64,000 nt of DNA from Klebsiella sp. RHBSTW-00484 (GTDB taxonomy: Bacteria; Pseudomonadota; Gammaproteobacteria; Enterobacterales; Enterobacteriaceae), in contig NZ_CP055481.1 in NCBI RefSeq assembly GCF_013705725.1, positions 2,976,001-3,040,000 of the forward strand. The letters run 5' to 3'. This document shows positions 25,937 through 35,180 of this stretch, piece by piece (position 1 is the stretch's first letter; each line of letters opens with the position of its first letter). Under the pieces are notes generated by a model. The model ran no database searches. It was not told the DNA's origin and saw only the letters and a list, made by a program, of their open reading frames with translations. A program made the translations under genes and the position numbers.

Positions 25937-27355
25937 ATGGCAGTCAAAGGAAAAATTGACACCGTGTCAATAATAAAGACATTTATGGTTGAAGGCTCGG
26001 GAGTAAAATATAAATTGCTCGCTCAGGGAATTGAGTCGGCTATTCGTGATGGAAGTATTGCCCCTGGAACAAAACTGCCGCCGCATCGCATCCTTGCAGA
26101 TAAAATTGGCGTGACCGCAGGTACCGTAAGTCGGGCCTATAGTGAACTTGAACGGATGGGCTGGGTTGTTGCGCGGACAGGCGACGGTACTTTCGTGTGC
26201 GAAAAAAACCAGACACGACCTCAGGATAGCGGTTTTCGTAATTTTGTGGATCGTCCTGATATTCAAAATGATATGAGTCGGAATATGTATATTCCCGGCC
26301 CTGAAGCAGAAATGCTGGCACAGAGCTTACGCAAACTGGCTGATGATTCCGTGTGTTTGCAGGAGTTGATGTGTTACACCCCGGAAGTTGGGCTGCTGCG
26401 TCATAGAGAATCGGGAGCTAAATGGCTCTCTTATGGCGAGTTTCAAGTCAGTTCTCAGCAGGTGATTTGCGTCAATGGTAGTCAGCATGGCTTGCTTGTG
26501 GTGCTGATGGCGACCCTCCGTTCAGGAGACACGCTGGTGACAGAGAATCTGACTTATCCAGGGCTTATCAGTGCCGCACGGCATCTGGGTATCCGGGTTC
26601 TCGGCCTGGATATGGATGACGAAGGTCTGTTGCCGGAATCTCTTGAGGAGGTCTGTCGGAGAAATCGTGTCGCCGCACTATACTGCACGCCAACTCTCCA
26701 GAACCCTACAACTGCAGTGATGTCAAAAGCCCGGCGTCTGAACATCGCCCGTATATGTCGTGAAAAAAACCTTATTGTTATTGAAGATGAAACGCATGCA
26801 GCATTGCTGCCCCAGCGCCCACTTCCGATTAGCCACTTTGTGCCGGAGCGGGGGATCCTGATTGGTGGGATGAGCAAAACCGTATCGGCTGGATTGCGCG
26901 TTGGTTATGTTTGTGCGCCGGCCACGATGGTGGGTCGAATTTCTGCCGCCGTGCGTAATTCATGCTGGATGGCAACACCGTTAATGCTGGAGCTTGCCAG
27001 TCGGTGGATTGAAAGCGGCACTGCGCAGGAGATGCTGATGCAGCAGAGCGATGAAATTAAGCGACGCCAGTCAATGATCGTCGATCTTCTTCAGCCCCTT
27101 TATTACCGCACGCATTCCAGTAGTCCGCATTTCTGGATAGAGGTACCTGCGCCATGGCAGGCGGACGACATTGAACGAAGTTTGCGTGAACAGGGGCATC
27201 TTGTTTCCACTGCGCAGAATTTCAGTATCGGTCGGGGAGCGTTAGCGCAATATCTACGCATTAGCGTAAGCAATTCACCGAATAGCGATCGGGCGCTGCG
27301 TGCAGGGGTTATCGCGGCGGTTGGAATGCTACAACATGGGCCGAATAGTGGTTAA
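25937..27355 (+). CDS. MocR-family regulator (GntR HTH plus aminotransferase-like domain)
   Basis: The 472-residue protein has a GntR winged helix at about residues 20-90 (GSIAPGTKLPPHRILADKIGVTAGTVSRAYSELERMGWVVARTGDGTFV) and a fold-type I aminotransferase domain. The PLP lysine is in GGMSKTVSAGLRVGY near residue 314, so PLP binding should be intact. MocR proteins sense PLP-linked ligands and often control a divergent transporter, here the EamA exporter. AAGGATG upstream is the ribosome site. Confidence 0.92.
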   Translation: MAVKGKIDTVSIIKTFMVEGSGVKYKLLAQGIESAIRDGSIAPGTKLPPHRILADKIGVTAGTVSRAYSELERMGWVVARTGDGTFVCEKNQTRPQDSGFRNFVDRPDIQNDMSRNMYIPGPEAEMLAQSLRKLADDSVCLQELMCYTPEVGLLRHRESGAKWLSYGEFQVSSQQVICVNGSQHGLLVVLMATLRSGDTLVTENLTYPGLISAARHLGIRVLGLDMDDEGLLPESLEEVCRRNRVAALYCTPTLQNPTTAVMSKARRLNIARICREKNLIVIEDETHAALLPQRPLPISHFVPERGILIGGMSKTVSAGLRVGYVCAPATMVGRISAAVRNSCWMATPLMLELASRWIESGTAQEMLMQQSDEIKRRQSMIVDLLQPLYYRTHSSSPHFWIEVPAPWQADDIERSLREQGHLVSTAQNFSIGRGALAQYLRISVSNSPNSDRALRAGVIAAVGMLQHGPNSG

Positions 27356-27414
27356 TGGCACGTTGACGAAAAGAGAACGCCGGGCCTCAACGTCAGACCC
27401 GGGAATGCTATAGG

Positions 27415-29112
27415 TTAAATAGACGTACGGCGATAATTCCGGTATTCCGGCTGCCAGAAGTTATCGGCAATCGCCTGCAGCAGCGCTTCCGCTGACGTTT
27501 TCACCGCCACGCCTTGCTCCTGGGCGATTTTGCCCACCGCAAAGGCAATAGCCCTTGAGACAGTCTGAATATCCTTCAGCTCCGGCAGAACCGGACCCTC
27601 ACCGTTATTAACCAGCGGTGAGTGTTTCGCGAGAGTCTCGCTGGCGGCCATCAGCATCTCGTCGGTGACGCGGGATGCGCCGGAAGCAATAACGCCAAGC
27701 CCGATTCCTGGGAAAATATAGGAGTTATTGCACTGGGCGATAACGTACTGCTTGCCTTTGAGCGTCACCGGCGCGAACGGACTGCCGGTGGCGACCAGCG
27801 CTTCGCCGTCGGTCCAGCTAAGGATATTCTGCGGCGTTGCTTCCACGCGGGAAGTTGGGTTCGACAGCGGCATCACGATCGGCCGCGGGCAGTGCTTATG
27901 CATCTCGCGGATTATCTCTTCGGTGAACAGCCCCGGCTGACCGGAAACGCCGATCAGAATATCTGGTTTGACGTTGCGTACCACGTCAAGCAGCGACAGC
28001 ACATCGTTAGTGGTATCCCACCCTTGCAGAGACTCGCGCTTTTGCACCAGTTTGCTCTGGAACGGCAGCAGGTTCGGCATCGCGTCGGTCAGCAGACCAA
28101 AACGGTCAACCATAAATACGCGTTTACGGGCCTCTTCTTCGCTTAAACCTTCACGTTGAATCTGCGCCACGATCTGCTCAGCGATACCGCAGCCTGCGGA
28201 ACCGGCACCAAGGAAAACAATTTTCTGCTCGCTCAACTGGCTGCCCGCGCCGCGGCTGGCGGCAATTAGCGTGCCGACGGTCACTGAAGCGGTACCCTGA
28301 ATATCGTCGTTAAACGAGCAAACTTCATTGCGGTAACGGTTAAGCAGCGGCATGGCGTTTTTCTGCGCGAAGTCTTCGAACTGCAGCAGCACATCCGGCC
28401 AGCGGGCTTTTATCGCCTGAATAACGTCATCAACGAACTGGTAATACTCGTCGTCGGTGATACGCGGGTGACGCCAGCCCATATACAGCGGATCATCGAG
28501 TAATTGCTGATTGTTGGTACCGACATCCAGCACTATCGGCAGGGTGTAGGCTGGGCTGATGCCGCCGCAGGTGGTGTAGAGCGAGAGCTTACCGATAGGA
28601 ATGCCCATCCCGCCAATACCCTGGTCGCCGAGACCGAGAATACGCTCGCCATCGGTCACGACGATCACTTTGACGTTATGGTTCGGCACGTTTTGCAGGA
28701 TATCGTCGAGGTTATTACGGTTCTGATAAGAGATAAAAACGCCACGGGCGCGACGATAGATCTCAGAGAAACGTTCGCAGGCAGCACCTACCGTCGGAGT
28801 GTAAATAACCGGCATCATCTCATCGAGGTGGTTGCCCACCAGGCGGTAGAACAGCGTTTCGTTGGTATCCTGGATGTTGCGCAGATAAATATGCTTGTCG
28901 ATCTCGGTCTTAAATCCCTGATACTGGATCCACGCGCGTTCGGCTTGTTCTTCGATGGTTTCGACCACTTCTGGCAGCAGTCCCAGCAGGTTAAAACTGC
29001 TGCGCTCTTCCATGCTGAAGGCGCTACCTTTGTTGAGTAACGGAAACTCAAGGAGAACGGGACCTGCGTAAGGGATGTAAAGAGAACGGTTTTTCTTATG
29101 AGTGAATTGCAT
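27415..29112 (-). CDS. maeA: NAD-dependent malic enzyme
   Basis: MaeA (565 residues) decarboxylates malate to pyruvate with NAD. It starts with [20 protein letters not shown] and has the malic-enzyme blocks [69 protein letters not shown] and the Rossmann loop [15 protein letters not shown]. Length and sequence match E. coli MaeA (SfcA), and the sra gene upstream is the E. coli neighbour. CAAGGAG precedes the start. Confidence 0.97.
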   Translation of the reverse strand: MQFTHKKNRSLYIPYAGPVLLEFPLLNKGSAFSMEERSSFNLLGLLPEVVETIEEQAERAWIQYQGFKTEIDKHIYLRNIQDTNETLFYRLVGNHLDEMMPVIYTPTVGAACERFSEIYRRARGVFISYQNRNNLDDILQNVPNHNVKVIVVTDGERILGLGDQGIGGMGIPIGKLSLYTTCGGISPAYTLPIVLDVGTNNQQLLDDPLYMGWRHPRITDDEYYQFVDDVIQAIKARWPDVLLQFEDFAQKNAMPLLNRYRNEVCSFNDDIQGTASVTVGTLIAASRGAGSQLSEQKIVFLGAGSAGCGIAEQIVAQIQREGLSEEEARKRVFMVDRFGLLTDAMPNLLPFQSKLVQKRESLQGWDTTNDVLSLLDVVRNVKPDILIGVSGQPGLFTEEIIREMHKHCPRPIVMPLSNPTSRVEATPQNILSWTDGEALVATGSPFAPVTLKGKQYVIAQCNNSYIFPGIGLGVIASGASRVTDEMLMAASETLAKHSPLVNNGEGPVLPELKDIQTVSRAIAFAVGKIAQEQGVAVKTSAEALLQAIADNFWQPEYRNYRRTSI

Positions 29113-29244
29113 CGCACTAACTCCTTGGTGATCGCTTCAGCCCAGGCGCGGCGACAGGCGAGGGGCTGGCAGGGAATTGCAGCGGGCAGAGTATAGAGCA
29201 GATGGCATCAAAGAAGGGTAAACATGCAGTCGATAGTCTTAAAA

Positions 29245-29274
29245 AAACACCATCCTGCATGCAGGACGGTGTTT
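29245..29274 (-). terminator. Intrinsic terminator of sra
   Basis: AAACACC and GGTGTTT flank the perfect palindrome TCCTGCATGCAGGA (29245-29274). On the minus strand the stem is followed by a T-run (complement of 29241-29247), placing it 22 bases after the sra stop. Confidence 0.85.
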
Positions 29275-29296
29275 CTATCATCACTCAGCTGAAAAA

Positions 29297-29437
29297 TTAA
29301 TCACCGCGGCGTTTGCGACCGGTAGCATGGATGTGGTTTAGCGTGGTTTCCGCATCGCCTTCCAGCAGCACTTTTTTCTGCTGGGAAAGCTTATAGTTCA
29401 GACCGAGAAGATGACGTGCCTGATGGTTCGATTTCAT
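29297..29437 (-). CDS. sra: Stationary-phase ribosome-associated protein Sra
   Basis: A 46-residue basic protein, MKSNHQARHLLGLNYKLSQQ ... ATGRKRRGD, clearly related to the 45-residue E. coli Sra (RpsV), which binds the 30S subunit and accumulates in stationary phase. TAAAGGAG lies just before the ATG. The C-terminal ATGRKRRGD parallels PTGRKRPAEK of E. coli. It sits upstream of maeA as in E. coli, but the adjacent bdm gene is missing here. Confidence 0.92.
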   Translation of the reverse strand: MKSNHQARHLLGLNYKLSQQKKVLLEGDAETTLNHIHATGRKRRGD

Positions 29438-29629
29438 TCTTACTCCTTTATCCTGTTCTGGTTTCAAGGACAAGCCCGATGTAAATCGGACGAAATTTAA
29501 CCCTAAGTACGCCGCCCATTTTTGGTGCGGCGATAATCAGCGTGGTGCATATTGTCAGGATTAGCAATGTTGCCGCGACAGATTAAGAACAGTCTCTTTT
29601 GGATTGCGGATAGCGCTATCTATCAGCTA

Positions 29630-29662
29630 TTGCCCGGCGGCGCTTCGCTTGCGCGGGCCTAC
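29630..29662. repeat. REP-like palindromic element
   Basis: TTGCCCGGCGGCGC-TTCG-CTTGCGCGGGCCTAC is the familiar shape of an enterobacterial REP unit: imperfect GC stem around a TTCG loop. It lies between sra and the end of the MBL-fold gene. Confidence 0.7.
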
Positions 29663-29704
29663 ACCAGCCGCCATCCGGCACAAATACCCCTACAATAGCC
29701 AGAA

Positions 29705-30556
29705 CTACCACTTCATCTCGCCGGTATTCACTTTGGCGCTCAGCTCCAGCGAGCTCTCTTCTGCGAGCCCCGGCCAGCGCTGCTTCATCGCCTTAATCAC
29801 GCCAGCGGAATCTTTATGATCCTTTAACGACTGCTCAAACTGCGTCAGGTAATCGCGGGTGAAGACAATCGCGCGGTCACCTGCTGGCGGCGTGCCAAGA
29901 TAGTGGCCCGGAATCACCTGCTGCGGATGCAGTGAAGCCATTTCGTTGAGCGTATTAACCCACTGCTGGCGGCTTTCGACGCTTTGTGTGTCCGCCGTCC
30001 AGACGTGCATTCCCCATGCCACGCCGGTTCCGCCGAGAATCGCCTTATTCGCCGGGATCCACACGAAAGCGGCGTAGTTCTGCGGCTGGCGGATTTCGAC
30101 CTTTTCACCATCGATGGTGAACGTGTTGGCTTCGATGACCTGTGGCACATAAACCTGCTTCGGCGCACCGTCCTTCATCTGCGGGCCCCAGTACGCCAGT
30201 TTGGCTTCTTTGGTAGCATTAATATGTTTGACCACTTCAGCGGTCGCAACCACTTTGGCTTGCGGGAACGCTTTGACCAGCGGCTCAAGGCCAAAATAGA
30301 AATCCGGATCGCCGGAGGTGATCACGATACGAGTCAGTTTCTTACCACTTTTTTGAACCATCTCGACCAGCTTCTCACCATCCTTCACGCTGAACTGGGC
30401 ATCGAACAGTACCGCTTCATGCGGGCCGGTGGCGAGGGTGGAGTTGACGGCAAAAATGCCGTTTTCCTGTGGGTTGTAGGTTTGCAGCGTCAAAGGCGCA
30501 GCCAGTACAGTGGTGCTGAACAGGGTGGTAGCGATGGCAAGGACAGATGATTTCAT
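29705..30556 (-). CDS. Exported MBL-fold protein with degenerate metal site
   Basis: The 283-residue protein has a Sec signal (MKSSVLAIATTLFSTTVLAA) and the metallo-beta-lactamase fold order, including HEAVLFDAQFS, the motif-2 region IVITSGDPDFYFGLEPL and a late His in VIPGHYLGTPP. Where active members have H-x-H-x-D-H, this one has S-G-D-P-D-F, so most zinc ligands are gone. It may bind rather than hydrolyse. The LysR gene on the other strand is divergent and may control it. Intact length argues against a pseudogene. Confidence 0.82.
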   Translation of the reverse strand: MKSSVLAIATTLFSTTVLAAPLTLQTYNPQENGIFAVNSTLATGPHEAVLFDAQFSVKDGEKLVEMVQKSGKKLTRIVITSGDPDFYFGLEPLVKAFPQAKVVATAEVVKHINATKEAKLAYWGPQMKDGAPKQVYVPQVIEANTFTIDGEKVEIRQPQNYAAFVWIPANKAILGGTGVAWGMHVWTADTQSVESRQQWVNTLNEMASLHPQQVIPGHYLGTPPAGDRAIVFTRDYLTQFEQSLKDHKDSAGVIKAMKQRWPGLAEESSLELSAKVNTGEMKW

Positions 30557-30667
30557 GCGCGTTTTCTCTTTATCAGGTGAATGAATGCTATTTTACGCAT
30601 TTCATGATTTGCGAATATTCCTGAAAAAAGAGATGCTGAGTTTCATAAATCGTGCAGATGGAATCGA

Positions 30668-31576
30668 ATGATGGATCGGGTGATCGCCGCTCAGGTGTAT
30701 ATACGTATTTGTGAACTGGGGAGTTTGAGCGCCGCCGCACGAGCGTTGGGGATGTCGCGCCCGATGGTCAGCCGCTATCTTGAGCAGATGGAGCAGTGGG
30801 CCGGAACCCGGCTGGTACACCGTTCAACCCGTAAGCTGACGCTAACCTCCGCCGGGGAAAAGGTACTGCAAAAAACGCGCACGCTCACGCAACTGTCGGA
30901 TGAAATCGCCGGACAAACCGAGCGCGCGGTCCCCAGCGGTACGCTGCGCGTAGCCTGCGCGCACTTCACCGCTATGCAGCTCATTTCTCCGCTGTTGCCC
31001 GATTTTCTTGCCCGTTATCCGCAGCTTCGCCTTGAGCTGGACATCAATAATCATCCGGTGAGCCTGATTGGTGAACGGATTGACGTTGCGATCCGCATCA
31101 CCGATAACCCGGAGCCGGGAGCTATCGCTCGTCGTCTTGGTGTTTGCCGTTCGGTGCTGTGCGCTTCTCCGCGTTGGCTACAGCAGAATGGACCACTGCA
31201 CACGCCGGATGATTTATCTCGTCACAATTGCCTGCATTACAGCCATTTCGCCAGTCAGAGCTGGCAGTTTACTGATCCACAAGGCGATAGCGTGGCGGTG
31301 GCGGTTTCCGGTAATCTCAGTGCCGGGATCTCCTCTCTCTTGCTGGAGGCGGCTGTGGCCGGTTGTGGCATCGCGATGCTTCCGGAGCTGGAGGCGCAGC
31401 GGGCGCTTAACGGCGGGGCGCTAAGGCAGGTTTTACCGGCTTATCAGCCAAAAGCGCTAAGCGTGTATGGGATTTATCTCTCACGCGATTATCAGCCCAG
31501 CGCGCTGCCACTGTTTCTGGAAGAGATTCAGCAACGACTGGCGCAACCCACGGATCTTAAAGGAGTAAATGGATGA
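30668..31576 (+). CDS. LysR-family regulator
   Basis: A 302-residue LysR-type regulator with an N-terminal winged helix (GSLSAAARALGMSRPMVSRYLEQMEQWAGTRLVHRSTRKLTLTSAG) and a periplasmic-binding-like effector domain (SGTLRVACAHF onward). It is divergent from the MBL-fold gene and overlaps the following acetyltransferase gene by four bases (ATGA). The start could be 30668 or the next codon, 30671. Confidence 0.92.
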   Translation: MMDRVIAAQVYIRICELGSLSAAARALGMSRPMVSRYLEQMEQWAGTRLVHRSTRKLTLTSAGEKVLQKTRTLTQLSDEIAGQTERAVPSGTLRVACAHFTAMQLISPLLPDFLARYPQLRLELDINNHPVSLIGERIDVAIRITDNPEPGAIARRLGVCRSVLCASPRWLQQNGPLHTPDDLSRHNCLHYSHFASQSWQFTDPQGDSVAVAVSGNLSAGISSLLLEAAVAGCGIAMLPELEAQRALNGGALRQVLPAYQPKALSVYGIYLSRDYQPSALPLFLEEIQQRLAQPTDLKGVNG

Positions 31577-32061
31577 TTTTGTTTCGCCCCATGTGCGAGG
31601 ATGAGTACCCGGCTTACCTCGATTATTTTATCCCCGATTACGCGGCGGAAATTGCCGCAAACTACGGGCTTTCGCCGTCGGCGGCTTTAGCTCAGGCACA
31701 GCGGGAAATCGCCGAAGATTTACCCGATGGCGTTAACACCGGCGGCCAGGTTCTGCTCTGTTTACTCAATCATGTTGAGGGCGTGGAAACCCGAATTGGC
31801 TATCTCTGGTATAAACCGGACGTGAAAATGCGCTCTGCGTTTATCTGTGATTTCTATATTTCCCCCATTTTTCAAGGGCAGGGATTGGGCAAGCTGGCGA
31901 TGACCGCTTTTGAACGTGAACTTGCCAGCAAAGGGTTTATGCAAATTAAACTGCGCGTCGCCGGGGATAATCAACGCGCTCGCCATGTCTACGAAGCCAC
32001 CGGATTTCGCGTTACCGGCATTAATATGAGCAAAAATATCCCGTTGGATTCGTCTGATTAA
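31573..32061 (+). CDS. GNAT-family N-acetyltransferase
   Basis: A 162-residue acetyltransferase with the acetyl-CoA loop in FYISPIFQGQGLGKLAMTAFE and a typical C-terminal block IKLRVAGDNQRARHVYEATGFRVTGINMSK. Substrate is unknown. It is translationally coupled to the LysR gene (stop and start overlap). Confidence 0.9.
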   Translation: MILFRPMCEDEYPAYLDYFIPDYAAEIAANYGLSPSAALAQAQREIAEDLPDGVNTGGQVLLCLLNHVEGVETRIGYLWYKPDVKMRSAFICDFYISPIFQGQGLGKLAMTAFERELASKGFMQIKLRVAGDNQRARHVYEATGFRVTGINMSKNIPLDSSD

Positions 32062-32133
32062 AGGATAGTGCGCTGCCTGAAAGAGAAATGGCTTCTATAC
32101 TTTATTTCTTTAATGTCAAAAAGGAGCGATATC

Positions 32134-32565
32134 ATGGCAATCCATAAGAAAGGTCAGGCGCATTGGGAAGGGGATCTGAAAAGCGGTAAAGGAACTGTCT
32201 CCACCGAGAGCGGCGCGCTGAACCAGCAACCTTATGGCTTTAACACCCGCTTCGAAGGCGTGAAGGGGACCAACCCGGAAGAGCTGATCGGCGCGGCCCA
32301 TGCGGCCTGTTTTTCGATGGCGCTGTCGTTGATGCTCAGCGAGGAGAGCTATACCGCAACCTCAATTGATACCGTGGCTGTGGTGACGCTGGACAAATCC
32401 GGCGGCGGTTTTGCGATTACCAAAATCGCGCTGCAGAGCAAAATTGTGCTGCCAGGCATCGAGGCCGATGTGTTTGACGGCATCATTCAAAAAGCGAAAG
32501 CCGGTTGCCCGGTTTCGCAGGTGCTTAATGCTGAGATAAGCCTCGACTATCAGCTTAATCCATAA
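32134..32565 (+). CDS. osmC: Organic hydroperoxide reductase OsmC
   Basis: A 143-residue OsmC, a thiol peroxidase that reduces organic hydroperoxides. The two redox cysteines are in ELIGAAHAACFSMALSL and AKAGCPVSQVLNAE. The start at 32134 (MAIHKKGQAHWEGDL) has AAGGAG upstream and matches the E. coli protein; the open frame from 32068 is not needed. It follows the maeA-sra block as in E. coli, with other genes in place of bdm. Confidence 0.97.
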   Translation: MAIHKKGQAHWEGDLKSGKGTVSTESGALNQQPYGFNTRFEGVKGTNPEELIGAAHAACFSMALSLMLSEESYTATSIDTVAVVTLDKSGGGFAITKIALQSKIVLPGIEADVFDGIIQKAKAGCPVSQVLNAEISLDYQLNP

Positions 32566-32679
32566 TTCCCCGCTGCCCGCATCAGGCGGGCACTCCCTCC
32601 TTTAACGCCACGGCTGGCAAATGTCACTTGCGTAGATTAATGCTATCTTTTCCGCTTACGGAAAGGAGCAAGTAACGCA

Positions 32680-33549
32680 ATGGCCAGTGTACGCACAATG
32701 ATTGAAGCTCAGGTTTTGGGCTTAACCGGCATGGCGCTCAAAGAGATCGATTTTGAACACCCTAAAGGCGAGCCGGGGCTGTTTGGCCCGCAGTCGGCCA
32801 TCTGGCAGGTTCATGGGGATTTCACGTCCATGCTGTGCGGCGGGGTCAGCGCGTTGCTATTGCAGATGCTGCATCCTCTGGCGCTGGCAGGCGTCTGGGA
32901 TCACTCGAACTTCCGCGAAGATATTTTTGGTCGCCTGCGCCGCACCAGCCAGTTTATTTCCGCCACCACCTTTGGTACCACTGTCGACGCCGAGCGGCTG
33001 ATCGCCAAAGTGCAGGGGATTCATCTGCGCGTGAGCGGTCAGGATAAAGACGGTACGCCTTATCAGGCCAGCGATCCCGCACTGCTCACCTGGGTTCACG
33101 TCGCCGAATGCAGCAGCTTTATGGCTTCCCATTTGCGTTACAAACGGACCGTCGTCAGCGCTGCCCGGCAGGAACAGTATTATCAGGAAGCCGCCGAAAT
33201 CGCCCGCCGTCTGGGGGCACGCGACATCCCGGTCACGCCGCGGCAGGTTGCCGATTATTTGCAGGATATGCGACCAGTGCTGCGCTGCGACGAACGCACG
33301 CAGGAAGTGGCTAACGTGCTGTTATCAACGCGGTTGCCGGGCCGCCTGAGTCAGCCGGTCGGGCGGATGATGATGCGCGCCGGTATCGACCTGCTGCCAT
33401 CCTGGGCGCAGGAGAAGCTTAATTTGCCGATGAGCGCAATGCAGCGACATAGTGCGCGAATGACCGTACACGGTGTGGCTCGCGTCCTGCGCGCTTCGGT
33501 ACGCAATGGCGCTTATCATTGCGCGATGAGACGGATGAATGAATATTAA
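32680..33549 (+). CDS. MpaB-like (DUF2236) oxygenase-family protein
   Basis: A 289-residue protein of the ER-bound oxygenase MpaB/latex-clearing-protein group. Conserved histidines are in LQMLHPLALAGVWDHSNF and LLTWVHVAECSSFM, with RTSQFISATTFGT between them. Members bind heme b, but the bacterial short forms are not characterised. GAAAGGAG precedes the ATG. It appears monocistronic; 190 AT-rich bases follow. Confidence 0.85.
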   Translation: MASVRTMIEAQVLGLTGMALKEIDFEHPKGEPGLFGPQSAIWQVHGDFTSMLCGGVSALLLQMLHPLALAGVWDHSNFREDIFGRLRRTSQFISATTFGTTVDAERLIAKVQGIHLRVSGQDKDGTPYQASDPALLTWVHVAECSSFMASHLRYKRTVVSAARQEQYYQEAAEIARRLGARDIPVTPRQVADYLQDMRPVLRCDERTQEVANVLLSTRLPGRLSQPVGRMMMRAGIDLLPSWAQEKLNLPMSAMQRHSARMTVHGVARVLRASVRNGAYHCAMRRMNEY

Positions 33550-33745
33550 TTATTCGGGAGTGCGAAGCGTTGCATAAATATAGCTAAGGCTATTATTGTT
33601 GAGACTATATTTTATAAAAAAAATTATTCGCATTTAAATATTGACGGTATTATAAAAATTTAAATATTGGCTTAACGGCAGCATGTTGTTCAGGAAAAAT
33701 TAAAAAAAATCGTGTACGTTGTCTCTCTTTCAATAGAGGTGTTCA

Positions 33746-34666
33746 ATGACGATGAAAACTCAGGTTGATGATAAATATCATCAGCGTTCCACGGTCGCAC
33801 GTAAAAGTACGCTAATCAGCGTGGTGGTAAATCTTTTTCTATCCAGCCTCCAGGTGCTGGTAGGGATATTTTCCGGCTCACAGGGTTTGATAGCCGATGG
33901 GATTCACTCCTTTTCCGATCTGATCGCTGATTTTGTGGTTCTGCTAGCCAATAAAAAAAGCCGCAAGCCTTCGGATAGCGATCACCATTATGGCCACTGG
34001 CGTTATGAGAATGGTGCTTCAATGGTGATTGGCGCACTGTTGTTGCTCGTTGGGTTGGGTATGCTGTGGTCTGCTTGCAACAAACTGCTGCACCCCGAAT
34101 CCATTCAGGATGTTCATATCATCGCCCTGTGGGTCGCTCTTGCCGCGCTGGTCGCCAAAGAAGTTTTATTTCGCTATATGCTGGCGGTGGCGAAGCGAAT
34201 TCAGTCTTCGATGCTGATTGCCAATGCCTGGCACGCTCGTTCCGACGCTGCATCGTCGGTGGTGGTGGCGGTTGGTATTATCGGTAACCTTGCCGGGTTC
34301 GTATGGCTTGACCCGGTTGCCGCGCTGGTTGTCGGCGTGCTGGTCACCCGCATGGGGTACTCGTTTGCCATTGATTCACTGCATGACTTAATGGATCGCG
34401 CTGTGGATAGTGATACCGAACAGCAGATACAAACGACTATTCTGGCGACGCCCGGCGTCATCGCACTGCATGACCTGAAAACCCGCCGCGCCGGGGATTT
34501 AATCCTGGTGGATGTACACGTTGAGGTGGCGGGGAATTTGTCCGTTGTTGAAGGGCATGATATTGCGCTATCGGCCCGCTCGCGGGTATTAAAAAATCAT
34601 AACGTACTTAATATGATGGTTCATGTCGACCCCTGCCAGCCGGTAATTAAGCCTATTCTAACTTAG
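33746..34666 (+). CDS. Cation diffusion facilitator (FieF/CzcD-like)
   Basis: The 306-residue protein has six membrane spans and the two CDF metal-binding motifs: LIADGIHSFSDLIADF (H-x3-D) in TM2 and IANAWHARSDAASSVV in TM5. A histidine-rich loop DSDHHYGHWRYENG lies between, and the cytoplasmic domain ends VHVDPC. These carriers export Zn, Fe or related ions with protons. Specificity cannot be told from sequence. ATG at 33752 is an alternative start. Confidence 0.92.
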   Translation: MTMKTQVDDKYHQRSTVARKSTLISVVVNLFLSSLQVLVGIFSGSQGLIADGIHSFSDLIADFVVLLANKKSRKPSDSDHHYGHWRYENGASMVIGALLLLVGLGMLWSACNKLLHPESIQDVHIIALWVALAALVAKEVLFRYMLAVAKRIQSSMLIANAWHARSDAASSVVVAVGIIGNLAGFVWLDPVAALVVGVLVTRMGYSFAIDSLHDLMDRAVDSDTEQQIQTTILATPGVIALHDLKTRRAGDLILVDVHVEVAGNLSVVEGHDIALSARSRVLKNHNVLNMMVHVDPCQPVIKPILT

Positions 34667-35180
34667 CCAAAGGGGTAATTTTATTTTCATTCTGTCCTCA
34701 TGGATTTTTTATTTTCAGCGCAAGATGACCGACGGAATAAAAAGGGGCCAAGATTCAGCCGCTATTTTTCATCGCTGATCAAGAGCGGATCTGGCGTATC
34801 GTCGTGTATTTGAACAATATAACAACCCCGTCTGGCTAATAACCCTAAATAATTCGAGTTGCAGGACAATACACTAGTGCTTGTCCTGGGACTCGATAGT
34901 GGAAGACCTGTTTGGCACCACAGCTAACGATCTGCCACTTAAGGCGATGTGGTCGCTCGTTATTACAATTTGGCCTGACTGAGCAAATGAAACTGTATGT
35001 TTATTAATCGTTAAATAAGTTAAATCTAATGCGTGATAGATAACATTGATTATACAGTTGCCGCCCTGATTGTTATGCTTTCGTTAACAAGACGCCCGTT
35101 ATACTTGCTGGTTGCGGGCGATAAGAAATAATGCGGCGCGTCACCTGCAATCCGCCGCCGAAAGCGTATCAGGAGTCAAT
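34667..35180. other. 514-bp intergenic region upstream of the YdeP-like gene
   Basis: No gene is visible. CTAAATAATTCGAGTTGCAG (about 34849-34868) is a word I recall from dispersed enterobacterial intergenic repeats. The AT-rich last 150 bases should include the promoter of the downstream molybdoprotein gene. The long open frame to 35112 has no ribosome site. Confidence 0.45.

Noticed and set aside
32068..32133. Upstream start of osmC
   Set aside because: AAGGAG at the right distance supports the ATG at 32134, which matches the known N-terminus.
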